From Boesenbergia rotunda (Eukaryota; Streptophyta; Magnoliopsida; Zingiberales; Zingiberaceae): DNA of 64,000 bases. The translations under genes were made by a program, and so were the position numbers. This document shows, piece by piece, positions 12,004 through 22,296 of the stretch (its first letter is position 1; each line of letters opens with the position of its first letter). Under the pieces are notes generated by a model, which was given only the letters and a program-made list of their open reading frames with translations, ran no database searches and was not told the DNA's origin. The stretch covers positions 186,001 to 250,000 of the forward strand of contig JAGFNQ010000208.1 in the NCBI GenBank assembly GCA_024364735.1, written 5' to 3'.

Positions 12004-12969
12004 TTTGTGTTGCTAGCACGAGATTCCAACTTCATGGCCAAATATGTGTAGTTGTGTGATTGATATGCAAATTGTTGTAATTAATTAAATCCTCGGGGTT
12101 GACGAGGCTAGGTATTTAATTTTTTGTAATTAAATACGGCACATATTTAGCTGAGCTTTTTATTTTACAGTTGATCTAGAATTCATGTACACTCACTCGT
12201 GGAGTATTGGATCGATGATGTAAATAATTAACTATTCATTTCGGCTCGAAGATCCCTCGAGGAAGCTGGCGCATAAGGAAGGGAGGAGCGGATGAAGTGA
12301 TGACACGACTGGAGGCGCATTAGAGACCAAGGGCCATGAAAGTTAAAAAATCTAGGATTTTCTTTATGTTTTTTTTCATGATTATTGGTTATGTGCTTGG
12401 TTGTGTGGTTGTGCTAGTAAATATTCCTCGAGATAAATTACTAAGTGGGAGAGGGACCCGGACCCTAAGAGTCCCACGACCTCCATTGCAATCTGATATG
12501 TGGTGAGAACAAGCCCGCGTGTTGGCTCTGAGTGCCTTCCTCCATAACGGATATGCTTGTTCTGCGGATCACAAGTTCAGAAAAGATTATAGGGGATTAT
12601 TGAAGAGCGTGTATACTTCTCCAACGGAAGGTACATAATCCTATGTGGTTCCCTTAGTGTCGTGCAATGGTAAACACTTAGATACAATTATTAGTATCCT
12701 CCCCAACAGCGACACTGCTAATAACTTGTAGGGCCGAAGTTGACCAACTATTAGTCTTACTTGTCAAAAAGTTAGGTTGACAAGATAGTGAAGACTAATG
12801 GGTAAAACCTTCTCTAATGATTGTAGAGTTTGTATACGTCCACACTAATGTGGCATGCAAATTCTCGGTGTTTGAGATGTTGGTTGATTTCGAAAATTAA
12901 TTGTTTAGAGGAATCAATTTATTTTCGATTTCTAAAGTAGTGTATGTTGTGATTCTCAGGTTTTTCATA
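12004..12969 (+). promoter_or_regulatory. C 5' leader, with covarying hairpin 12750-12799
   Basis: This is non-coding leader that aligns with the G leader on the other strand. Just upstream of gag is a long hairpin with outer arms ATTAGTCTT (12750-12758) and AAGACTAAT (12791-12799) and inner arms CTTGTCAA (12760-12767) and TTGACAAG (12777-12784). The corresponding G arms differ but remain complementary. Nothing else recognisable is present. Confidence 0.6.
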
Positions 12970-12992
12970 GTGGCCTTTACACCACTAGCTAA
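12970..12992 (+). pseudogene. C gag, first codons only
   Basis: The bases GTGGCCTTTACACCACTAGC align with the start of G gag (ATGACCTTCAACCCACTAGC), so this is the gag start with ATG changed to GTG. Element D is inserted after about 23 nt. The rest of gag and protease are not found anywhere to the right; C coding resumes only at integrase, 60155. Confidence 0.65.
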
Positions 12993-14021
12993 TGTTGGAT
13001 CGATTCCGTACGCTAGAGGGGAGGGGGTGAATAACATTTCTTCGAACTCTTTCTTCCTACACGGTTAGGTGCGCAAGCGGAATATACAATAAAATCAATA
13101 AAACAATACTAACCAATGCTAACAACGAAGATTTACTTGGTATCCACCCCGGACGGGTGACTAATCCAAGAATCCGTCGGTGGATCATACCCCGGATAAC
13201 CTCCGGCTAGCTCTCGTCGCTCCTTGTGGGTGGAGAAACTTCGCCACAATCCCAAGCAAACCTCTGAGCACAAAGACTACTATCTTGCCTTTAACCAAGA
13301 CAAGATTCGTTAAGAATCTCAGCCACCATGAAGTCCTCTTTAAATAGGACTCGGGTTGAAACCCTCGCCACCAGTCGACTGCCCCCAGGGCAGTCGACTG
13401 GTGCCACTGTAATTCGACCGTTGCAACCCTAACGTTCGAAGCCAACTCACCAGCCACCTACCAGTCGACTGCCCCCAGGGCAGTCGACTGGTCCCACGCC
13501 AAGACCCTTCTGTGAGTTTTATCAGTCGACTGCCCCAAGGGCAGTCGACTGCCCTACTCACTCACCTAGGGTTTCCCTTCTTGAGAACATTCCACTGCAC
13601 ACTCGAACCCTAGGACTTTCCCAAGTACAATCCCACAACACTCGTACCCTCATGACTCGACTGACTCCTCATCCGCAGCCTCGACTGTTGACTTCGTGCC
13701 CTCTTCATCTTCGGCTCTTGTCCCTCGGATGCACACAAGCCTCCAGCTTGCCTCCACGCTATCCTTCATGCATGCCTCGAAGTCCGTGTCCCTCAGCTCA
13801 TCGTCCCTGCTCTCCAATGTCCCTCGGGTGCACACAAGCCTCCAGCTTGTCTCCATGCCACCCTTCACCATACCGAGGCCGTCCAGTCAAGTCCATATGT
13901 GTAACCTATACATCCTGCACACTCATCATACACATATAAGAACACAAGGGTAAACCTAACTTAAATCCTTTGCCCAAACATCAAAACATTTGGTCACTCC
14001 GGACCACAGATTGCCTCAACA
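12993..14021 (-). repeat. D 3' LTR (1029 bp)
   Basis: On the minus strand the LTR begins TGTTGAGGCAATCTGTGG right after the polypurine tract and ends GGATCGATCCAACA. The penultimate block (TTATTCACCCCCTCCCCTCT) is the same type of C-rich stretch seen near the ends of the A and B LTRs, which supports a common SIRE-like group. The short open frames here are artefacts of repeats. Confidence 0.85.
13370..13560. repeat. Palindrome array built on CAGTCGACTG in the D LTR
   Basis: The 10-bp perfect palindrome CAGTCGACTG (overlapping as CCAGTCGACTG or GCAGTCGACTG) occurs six times in about 190 bp, usually in pairs around CCCCCAGGG or CCCCAAGGG so that each pair forms a larger hairpin. Another GCAGTCGACTG pair with weaker symmetry appears in the D spacer near 15505-15580. 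The function is unknown. Confidence 0.7.
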
Positions 14022-14035
14022 ATCTCGCCCTTTTT
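14022..14035 (-). other. D polypurine tract
   Basis: The minus strand reads AAAAAGGGCGAGAT directly before the LTR start TGTTGAGG. It matches the AAAAAGGGGGAGAT tracts of A, E and B with one change. It would prime plus-strand DNA synthesis. Confidence 0.85.
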
Positions 14036-15787
14036 GATGTTTGACAATACGTTTAAGTTAGGGAAAGCAAAATAGTAGTCAGTAGCAAAAAAACCATGCT
14101 AAAACAAACAACTGGACTTACATTTCCAAGACTTCCTCTTGGACTTACACTGCCAATGCATATGTAATGCATGGATCCTATCCCAAGGCATCCCACACCT
14201 AACCCTCCAAGTTAGGAATTTTCACAACGGGATCCTATCCCAAGGCATTCCACACCTAACCCTCCAAGTTAGAATTTTTCGACACCTAACCCTCCAAGTT
14301 AGGATTTTTCACACACCTAACTTCCCAAGTTAGGACTTTTCACCAAAACGGGTTTTTTAAACCTTTTCCAAAGCTCCCCCTACATTAGACTTACAAAGGC
14401 TTTTTAAGAACCTCTCCTAGGTTCCCCTTATGCCATAAATGGAGCAACCATGCCCCCCCCCTTAATCTTAGCTCCCCCTAAGCCTAGGGTTTCTAGCATA
14501 GGTGTGTTTGGTTTCCCAACTTAAACCCAACACTTCTCCCCCTTTGCCTAACATCAAAAGACTCCAACAATATCCCAATTATTAGATCATTTAATCCCTA
14601 ATGGTCCTAAACACAGTGTACTAGCCCCCCCATACACTTGTTTTCCACCATTTGGACACAAAACCAGCTGCTGATACACAAATCAGCTTTGGGCAGTCAA
14701 CTGATACTATGAATATCAGACTTTTCTGGCCAATTTCAGAATTGCGCTAGAAATTCCACAAATCTCCAAAAATTTTCAAATTTTGTGGAGAACTTTGTGT
14801 TACCCATACCTACTTGGAAAAAATACATCCAACCATGTATCTATCACCATTCCCATGTTTGACACACAACCCAAAAATTTCTTATGAAAATTAAGGCAAC
14901 CTCCACCTTAACCTATGCCTTCTCCCAATTTCCAATTTACCTAGGTGAAGTTCTACCCAACTTAACACCATAACACCAAGTCAAGTTCTTCCCAACTCAA
15001 CTTCCAAGTTCTTCCCCCTTGGACATCATTAAATGATTGCCCCCAAGCAACCTTATCCCCAACAACACCTTGAAAATGTCTAAAAGGTTTACAATCACAT
15101 TTGCTAGGATATACCCTATCCTAGAAAAATATAATTCCATGAAAAATACAAATGTGCTTGACTTTTGGTACAACTTCCAATTTCCTAAAAGGTTTGGAAT
15201 TTGGTATCAATTTTCAAATTCATCTAGAATTCCATATGTCTGCTCAGGCTTATCATTATAATTTGACACATGAAATTGCCTTCAATTTTCTCCCTTTTTA
15301 TTCCTTAATCCTAGATACCTTATGAAAAACTTCCATATCCATTCATTCACAAACATTTATCATTTAATATCATTCATTGAATTTCAACCCATACTATCAA
15401 ATTATGAGATAAAATCTCTCAATACAGCATAACATTTTCCTATGATTTTAATCTTACAATTTCTGATCAGCTAATAGGCCTTTTCACACTGAACCTAATG
15501 GATCAATCGACTGGCCCTGGGGCAGTCGACTGGGAAAACTCATAGAGAGTTTCTGAGCTGAGATCATGGCAGTCGACTGATACCTGATTTTCAGGTTTTT
15601 CAGTCGAATTTCAGAAATCCCCAAATAATTCTACAAATCTCCAAAAAATCTAAAATTTTGTGGAGAGATTTGTGAATCCTATATCTACTTGGGAAAAATA
15701 TGTTTCCAAATAAATGTACTCTAGATCCCATGATTGGCACGAAACTCAAATTTCTCTAAAGTGTAACACTTAAGCTCATCCCAAAAG
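14036..15787 (-). other. D non-coding 3' spacer
   Basis: No domain or long reading frame is recognisable. The stretch near 14165-14340 repeats CACACCTAACCCTCCAAGTTAG with TCCTATCCCAAGGCAT four to five times. Near 15480-15600 there are two copies of the LTR palindrome motif. The spacer continues after A at 27391. The last five bases, AAAAG (15783-15787), are the left TSD of A. Confidence 0.6.
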
Positions 15788-15892
15788 TGTTGGCGCAGGA
15801 AGCACCATATCGAAAGTTGTTTTGATATTGGCAAAGGGTTCAAAGTTAAGTATTATTGGTGATCTAACAATGTACTCAAGTGTGCAGGAAAA

Positions 15893-16305
15893 GCCCTAGC
15901 GAAGGACTGCTAGGCACTTGGCAAAGGACTACTAGGAAATAAAGTCCTAGTGAAGGACTGCTAGGCACTTGGCGAAGGACTGCCAGGATACAAAGCCCTA
16001 GCGAAGGACTGCTAGGCACCTGACGAAGGAATGCCAGGATACAAAGCCCTAGCGAAGGACTGCTAGGCACCTAGCGAAGGACTGCTAGGCATCGGAACTT
16101 AAGACCCAGCGAAGGGCTGCTGGGCACCTAGCGAAGGGCTGCTAGGAGTCGAAGACCTAGCGAAGGACTGCTAGGCACCTGGCGAAGGACTGCCAGGATA
16201 TAAAGCCCTAGTGAAGGACTTCTAGGCACCTGGCGAAGGAATGCCAGGATGCGAAGACCTGGCGAAGGAAAGCTGGGCACCTGGCGAAGGACTGCTGGGC
16301 AAAAG
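15893..16305. repeat. Array of ~16 short hairpin units in the A LTR
   Basis: Units of about 25 bp each have a 6-bp stem and a GAAGGACT-like loop. Stems vary but stay complementary: CCTAGC..GCTAGG, CCTGGC..GCCAGG and CCCAGC..GCTGGG. The array is present again in the 3' LTR (about 22400-22815), and a diverged form is in the E LTR (55752-55980). Paired changes suggest that structure is kept. Confidence 0.8.
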
Positions 16306-16893
16306 TCCAACCGGAGGAGACGGTTGGCAATAGGTAAATTCTCCTGAGAGGAGTAGGTGAGGACGCGTTCCCCGTCGAGGGAACAGTAGACGTCGGTTCG
16401 ACCTAGGGCTCCATTTTGGAGACCCAAAGTCAGAACTAAGACAGCTAAGGCTGTATAATCATAAAATATTCCTGTTTTATTGTATTTGAAACTAACCCTG
16501 GATGTAGGACCAAAGGAATGAGTCTCTGCAGCTCAGAACGCCTCAAAGGAGAGAGGCAGCAGCTGAGCAGGGCGCCTCGGAGGTCTCGGGCGCCCCCAAG
16601 GTCAAGGCAAAGCAGTAAACGAAGAAACGGCTCAAAGGCTTACTGGTCCCGGGCGACCCCTGTGTCCCGGGCACCCCCAGCATCCCGGGCGCCCTGGGTC
16701 CAAGCCAACGAGGTAGATAAGGTTCAAGCCAGTGAGAAGCCAGCAGACTGAGTTAACCCGGCCACCCCCTGCTTCCAAGGCACCCCCGTCAAAGCTCGAT
16801 CCCGATTTTGAAGGGATTAGAGCTAACCGAGACTTGTCCAGATCGGCTGACACGTGGGGGGGCGCCCCCAACGTTCAGGGCGCCCCAAGAGGC

Positions 16894-16901
16894 TATAAAT
16901 A
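16894..16901 (+). promoter_or_regulatory. A 5' LTR TATA box
   Basis: TATAAATA lies in GGCTATAAATAGCCCCTCG, about 420 bp before the LTR end. The same box is in the 3' LTR at 26963-26970 and, as TATAAAAG, in the E LTR at 59741-59748. The conserved position makes it the likely Pol II promoter. Confidence 0.8.
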
Positions 16902-17318
16902 GCCCCTCGAACCCAAGGCTTCGTACATCACTACTTCCAACACCAATACGCTCTTCTACTCAAGCACTCTGCTCCAGAAAACTTCCATCTCGAGATTCTA
17001 GCGCCGACGACGACCATACGCACCGAAGAACGATCTACACCGGGCGTCGGTAAAGAAGAGTTGATTTTTAATTGTACTTTCTCTGCACTACTACTATACA
17101 TCTTCTTGTAATTATTTGCACGACTATAGTATTGCCCGCAGTAAATGGTCAACGACCGTGGGCCTTTGAGTAGGAGCCGACCGCGACTCCGAACCAAGTA
17201 AATCGTGGTGTCTGCGTTTGGTTTTTGTTTTATAATTCCGCTGTGCATACTCTCTTTAAAATCCGAAACGCTTTACGATATTCACCCCCCCTCTATCGTA
17301 TTCTCTCGATCCAACAAG

Positions 17319-17330
17319 TGGTATCAGAGC
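17319..17330 (+). other. A primer-binding site
   Basis: TGGTATCAGAGC two bases after the LTR end is a perfect copia-type site for initiator tRNA-Met. Confidence 0.95.
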
Positions 17331-17804
17331 GAGGTAGGTCAAATTTGGTGCAACCACCAATTTGAGAGTTTTTCGGATTTTTGAAATTATTTTATTTTTT
17401 TTAATCTTTCTCCTTAATCGAGTTTGGTGCAACACCACTCGATCTTTTATGCCTTTTTCAATTTTGAATTCTTATTTTTTCACCATAAGTCAAAATTGAT
17501 AAAACAATCAAGTTTTGAAAATTTGTCATAAATTTATTTTTATTTTAATATTTTTCTCGAAATTCGTGCAACATTTATTTTGGGCTATTTTCAATGTTGA
17601 ATTCTTATTTCTTTTCAAAATTGACAAAATCAACATTTTTAGAAAATATGTCATAGATTGTTTTTATTATTTTTATTATTATTTTGCCTCGAAATTTGTG
17701 CAACATTTATTTTAGGCTATTTTTTCCCTTCTCCCGCACTACTAATCCAAGACCAAGTCTTGGTACATTTCTGTTGTTTCTCTTGTGTACGAGGTTTAAA
17801 CTAA

Positions 17805-18984
17805 ATGGCCAACCAAGAATGGAGCAGTGCCCGTCCACCGCTCTTCTCTGGCGAAGATTTCAGCTCCTGGAGAAGTCTAATGGAATCCCACCTGAAGGCC
17901 AATCTAGATTTATGGGTAATGCCCCCACGGGCTGGATCGGATGGTAAGGCGCCTGCTGCTTGAATCAGAGGTCTCAGGGTCGAGGGTCGCCAGTTGCGCA
18001 CAGGAATAAAATCCTGGCCTGCTGGCATTAAATTCCCTCGACCCCAGGCGCCTCACCACACCAGTGATAACCGTGATTTACCTCCTCCGTGTTGGTCCTG
18101 GGGCGTGCTGGCGGGGGCGCTGAGGGCGAGCGTTTCGCCTTTTTGAATTAGATTTATGGGTGATAATCCAAACGGGATTCACATTCCCCACAGAAGAAGG
18201 AACATCGATCACTTGGGACAAACTGGATGAACCAACTCTGAGGAAGATCGAGACAGATGCAAGGGCTACTACAATCCTACAATGTGGCCTAACTAATGAA
18301 GAATTGAAGCGGGTCGGATCCTTCAACTGTGCCAAGGAGATGTGGGAAAAGCTAATCAATCTACACGAAGAGAGCTCCGATATTGAGATCCTAGAGGATT
18401 GTGCATTTTCGGCTCAAGCACAAGTAGCTGAGACAGACTCGGCCCCCGACGTCAAAATCGAACCAGAATCAGACGACGTGTTTTCTGGGACAAAATCGAT
18501 AACTAATTTTGAATCAGTTTCTGAATTAAGGTTAAATAATCAAGCTGATACTGCAATGGTCGAGGAAGGTATAATTTTCATTATAGGGAAAACTCCAAGA
18601 GAATTGCAAAAGAGGCCTCAACCAGTACCTGAGTCCAACTCAGACTCAGAATTTGACGACGAAGAAGGAGATCCTCGGAAACTGGTCTGGTTGGCTCGCG
18701 ACCACTATAAAATATTGAAGAAACAATCAAGCACAAGAAAGATGGCTTAAATCAAGGGGGAGACCTCCAAAAAGAAATCTAAAGGTAAATTTACAGTATT
18801 TAAAAATCCATTATTTACCTTGAATAATCTGATTGAACCTTATAAATTAGTTAAAACAAACACTAGTAAATTGGAACAATAAGATGAAATATTGAAACAT
18901 AAGGTCAAAATGCTAGAAAGTCTAATTCACAATCTTGCTAATTCTAAAAAACCAGAATATCATTTCAATTATGATATAACTTAG
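17805..18984 (+). pseudogene. A gag, SINE-interrupted and truncated
   Basis: The start is ATG at 17805 (MANQEWSSARPPLFSGEDFS, then SWRSLMESHLKANLDLW), typical of SIRE-like gag N termini. The SINE at 17918-18148 interrupts codon ~38. Reading resumes at 18162 with a normal capsid segment (TILQCGLTNEELKRVG, AKEMWEKLINLHE). After LHE the usual capsid middle and the CCHC knuckle are absent, replaced by an acidic tail (PESNSDSEFDDEEGD). In-frame stops lie at 18748, about 18880 and 18982. Gag would coat RNA in particles, but this copy cannot make it. Confidence 0.85.
17918..18148 (+). mobile_element. SINE (231 bp) in A gag
   Basis: The insert is flanked by a perfect 13-bp duplication TAGATTTATGGGT (17905-17917 and 18149-18161). 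Its head has a tRNA-like A box (TGGATCGGATGG, 17933-17944) and B box (GGGTCGAGGGTC, about 17976-17987) at usual Pol III spacing, and its tail ends in a T-run (CCTTTTTG). It has no coding capacity. Removing it with one TSD copy restores the gag frame. I cannot assign it to a named SINE family. Confidence 0.85.
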
Positions 18985-19099
18985 ATCATTCTTGCCTTGT
19001 TTGCTTTAATTGAGTGTTGCTTTTTATTTTATTCTTTTTTTAATTAGGGTTGATTAGTTTAAGGACTAAAACAATTAACTAAAATTTGAACTACATAGT

Positions 19100-19355
19100 A
19101 TTGGGTGGAGGTGAGATGATAGTACGTTAGGGAAGCTTTTTCTAATAAGGTCAAGTATACACTACTTAGTCTCTTTAGACTGGTGAAACTAGCCGAAGCT
19201 ACCGATCCAAAGAGCCAAACTAGTTAGACCAGAATTTACCAAAAGGTAATTTTGAAGATGAAATTTCACTAAAAGGCTTTGTCTAGGAAAGGGTTGATGA
19301 TCCAATAAGGCTATGGCCAAAGAAGGCCTTGTGCCTCGCCAAGACCTGGAAGCCA
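19100..19355 (+). other. Conserved non-coding block shared by A and E
   Basis: About 255 bp beginning GTATTGGGTGGAGGTGAGAT and ending GACCTGGAAGCCAATT is nearly the same as E 30228-30485, while flanking parts have diverged. Both copies lie between gag and the position of pol. It carries stops in all frames that I checked by eye, so protein coding is unlikely. Confidence 0.65.
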
Positions 19356-19538
19356 ATTTTTAAAATTCAAATTCAATTTACTCTTTGTTAAATTCAAATC
19401 TAACATAAATTTTCAGTTAATCTTAGATTCAAATATTCTTTTTGAAAAAAATTCAAAACTAATTGTTTTCAAAAATTAATTTAACCTTTTAAAATTATCC
19501 ATGTTTTTTTCAAACTTAAAATTTTCATTTTTGTTAAC

Positions 19539-19596
19539 GCATCTCACAAAATAGATAAGGATACCTTGTTTTGTCACTTAGAAATGAGTGAGATGC
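19539..19596 (+). other. Stem-loop with perfect 9-bp stem (A copy)
   Basis: Arms GCATCTCAC (19539-19547) and GTGAGATGC (19588-19596) pair perfectly around a 40-nt loop. Counterparts in E (30653-30710) and B (45572-45635) have different arm sequences that also pair perfectly. See the finding on covariation. Confidence 0.65.
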
Positions 19597-19624
19597 TTAG
19601 GACCTAAAAGTTGAGTCTAACCCA

Positions 19625-19885
19625 ACCAACTAAATCAAATTCAAACTCAAATTAATTCAATTAAATCAAATTCAATCTCAAAAAAAATTCAATTAAATCA
19701 ATTAAATCACAATCAATTAAATTCAATTAAATCATAATCAATTAAATTCAATTAAATCTTAATTAATTAAATGAAATTCAATTAAATCTTAATTAAATCA
19801 ATTAAATTTAATTCAATCAAATTCAAAATAATTCAATTAAATCAAATTCAGATCAATTCAATTAAATCAAATTTAACTTTTTAAC
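19625..19885. repeat. AATTCAATTAAATC low-complexity tandem tract
   Basis: Repeated variants of TCAATTAAATCAAATTC fill about 260 bp. This looks like slippage-expanded spacer DNA with no coding content. Confidence 0.75.
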
Positions 19886-20277
19886 TAAGTGTTAATGTTT
19901 CAAATCATCGTAATTAAAATCAAGTTTTTTTTTTGTTCACTAACCTGAAATTTATTTCTTAATATTTATTTCTTTCCATTACCATTATACAAACATTTCT
20001 TTCAAACAATCAATTTATTCTTGAAAAATAAGTATGGTAAAAAGTCACCTTGGGGATTACTTAGGATATTTTTTCTTACAGTCCGGGCTTAGATATTTAT
20101 ATTTTTTTTAGGACTTAACAAAAAAAACTTATTTTTTTTTGGAAATCATTTCTCCTTTTTAGTTCTCTATATTCACTTTTTCAAATAGGAGAATGAAATT
20201 ATGTTTCAAATCATTAAAACAAAATACTTTTTTAAACTTACTTTTCTTCTCTTTTTGTTTGAATCAAACCCTAAGAC

Positions 20278-21000
20278 TCAGAGGACAATTAACTTGTGGT
20301 CAACAAGCCTCCCAGGACTGTGTCAGGTTTAGGGGGAGTTCAAATTAAAAGAAAAAGCTTAAAAATACTATGTTTTCAAACTATCACTCATGTTTTTCGA
20401 AAACTATGCTATCATATGTCTTTCAAATAATCATTTTTTTTGAAATGTTAATACTTCAAAATTCATTTTAAGAATTTTGCTTGATTCCCTTTTGATTTTG
20501 ACAAACCCTAAAGATAGAGAGGAAGGTCCACCTCATGACCTACAAGGACTCCTAGGATGTGTCAAATTTATGGGGAGTCTAAATCTAAAAGAAATTAGTT
20601 CTAACAAGTATTCTCCTTGGCAATTATCTTTGAAATTATTAAATAATTCTTTTGATCTGAACTGAACCCTAAGAACTCAGAGGAAGAATACTTGTGGTCA
20701 ACAAGCTTCCAAGGACTGTATCAAGTTTAGGGGGAGGTCAAATTAAAAGAGTTATCAAACATTTCTAAATAATATGTTTCCATACACTATATTTTCAAAA
20801 TTGTGTCGAAAACATAAGTAATTTATCATACAAAATATTATTATTTTGTTTTTGTGGCTTATAAAATCATTTTTTAATACCTTTTGAAATACTATTTGCT
20901 TGAGTCTTGAGAATTTCTAGGACACTTAGGAAAATGTCTTTGCAGCTAACAAGGTTTCCTAGGATTGTATCAGACTGGAAAAGAAACCAAAGCAAGTAAA
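20278..21000. repeat. Four diverged ~200-bp repeats in the A spacer
   Basis: Each unit has AACCCTAA.A.TCAGAGGA, then a GGTCAACAAGCxTCC..AGGACTG phrase, then GTCAxxTTTAGGGGGAG and AAATTAAAAG. Units start near 20268, 20500, 20665 and 20900, and the last is the most diverged. The purine runs resemble the polypurine tract, so they may descend from it. Confidence 0.55.
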
Positions 21001-21269
21001 GTATTATGTGTTAAAAATAATATTTTTGTAAGTACTTTCAAAAGATAGTCAAATATGTTAAAAGTACTTATATTTTTCAAATTTATAATATTTTCAAAGC
21101 ACTAATGTTTTTAAACTCATGATATTTTTTTAAAAAAATACTTATATTTTCAAAAATGCATTATATCTTTCAAAGTGACTTATGTTTTTCAAAGATACAG
21201 ATATTTTAAAAGTACTTGCATCTTCCTAAAAGTACTTGCATTTTTTTTAAAATACTCAAAACAAGTACA

Positions 21270-21271
<2 letters not shown>

Positions 21272-21300
<29 letters not shown>
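21272..21300. repeat. (TA)n microsatellite
   Basis: An uninterrupted TA dinucleotide run of 29 bp lies in the A spacer. Confidence 0.95.
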
Positions 21301-21306
<6 letters not shown>

Positions 21307-22282
21307 CTTATCTTGCATGGACTCAATGAAAATATACACTTGATTCCAGTTCTGTTTTTGAGCATAAATTCTTCACTCTTTCAAAATTTTATTACTTAGA
21401 TTTTTGACATTATTCTCTCACTCAAATATTTATGTTTTCAAAACCCATAAGCTCTGATACGTAAATCTTAAAGCTTCTTTAAAAATATATTTTTCAAAAG
21501 TTCTTTATTGATATATGGCCAAGAAAAAAGGGAAATTAAAAATAAAATTCTTCCTTAACCTTTTTCCCCCTTTTCAAAGAAAGTTTATCTTAGAAATGGT
21601 CTAAAATATAAGGAGAAGAATTTCACATTAAGGGGGAGAGAAAACAAAGAGAGAAAGGAAATTTGGTCTAATTCTTATCTCTTTTTCAAAAGGTACTTCA
21701 AAAATTTCTAATTGTTTCAAAAGTTTTAAGTGCATGTTTTTCTTCTAAGTAAATTTTTTTTAGTAAACAAAATTTGTCTGAGCAAAGATTTTTTTTAAAA
21801 TTTTGGCAAATGTTTCTAAGTAAAGTTTGTTTTAGTGAAAAACCTGTCTAGAATTTTTTTTAAAGATTTTGTTTTTCAAAATACACAAAGTATTTCCAAG
21901 CAATGTCTTTTAAACAAATTTTCTCCCAATTCTCAAAGTTGAACCATTTGTTAAGGAAATTTGGCTTCAAAATTTTGCCTAAGTAAAGTTCTTTTTGCAA
22001 AGCTAAGTAAAAGTTTTGTAACAAAATTTAGGTTTGTAAAAACTTTACCTTGTTCACCCATGTTTGTTTTTGATATATGTCAAAGGGGGAGGAAAGGTCA
22101 AAGTTAAGTGTTAAGTTAAGTATTTTATAACACAATGATTCAGGGGGAGTATGAGAAAAAAATTTTCTGTTCAAATTACATTGGTTTTAGACTGTTCAGA
22201 ATTGCTATGTTTTATTGGCCTTAACCTTCTTGCTTAAACTGTTGTAATTTTTACTTAACTTTGAATCGTGTTGCCATAAATC

Positions 22283-22296
22283 AAAAAGCGGGAGAT
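22283..22296 (+). other. A polypurine tract
   Basis: AAAAAGCGGGAGAT is directly before the 3' LTR TGTTGG. It has one G-to-C change from the AAAAAGGGGGAGAT of B. Confidence 0.9.

Larger units (their letters stand above)
15788..17316 (+). repeat. A 5' LTR (1529 bp)
   Basis: It starts TGTTGGCGCAGGAAGCACC and ends CTCTCGATCCAACA. It contains a hairpin array (15893-16305), a GC-rich part with several GGGCGCCC-type motifs (16560-16880), a TATA box and a C-run (CACCCCCCC) near the end. Compared with the 3' LTR, many differences in the GC-rich part are C/T or G/A changes. Confidence 0.95.
18985..22282 (+). other. A internal AT-rich non-coding spacer
   Basis: No protein domain appears in 3.3 kb on either strand. 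The first part (19070-19620) matches the E spacer at 30190-30715. It is followed by an AATTCAATTAAATCA-type low-complexity tract (about 19625-19885), then four loosely repeated blocks of about 200 bp (20278-21000), a TA microsatellite (21272-21300) and diverged TTTCAAAA-rich phrases. The loss of pol seems old because no RT or integrase remnants can be read. Confidence 0.7.
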
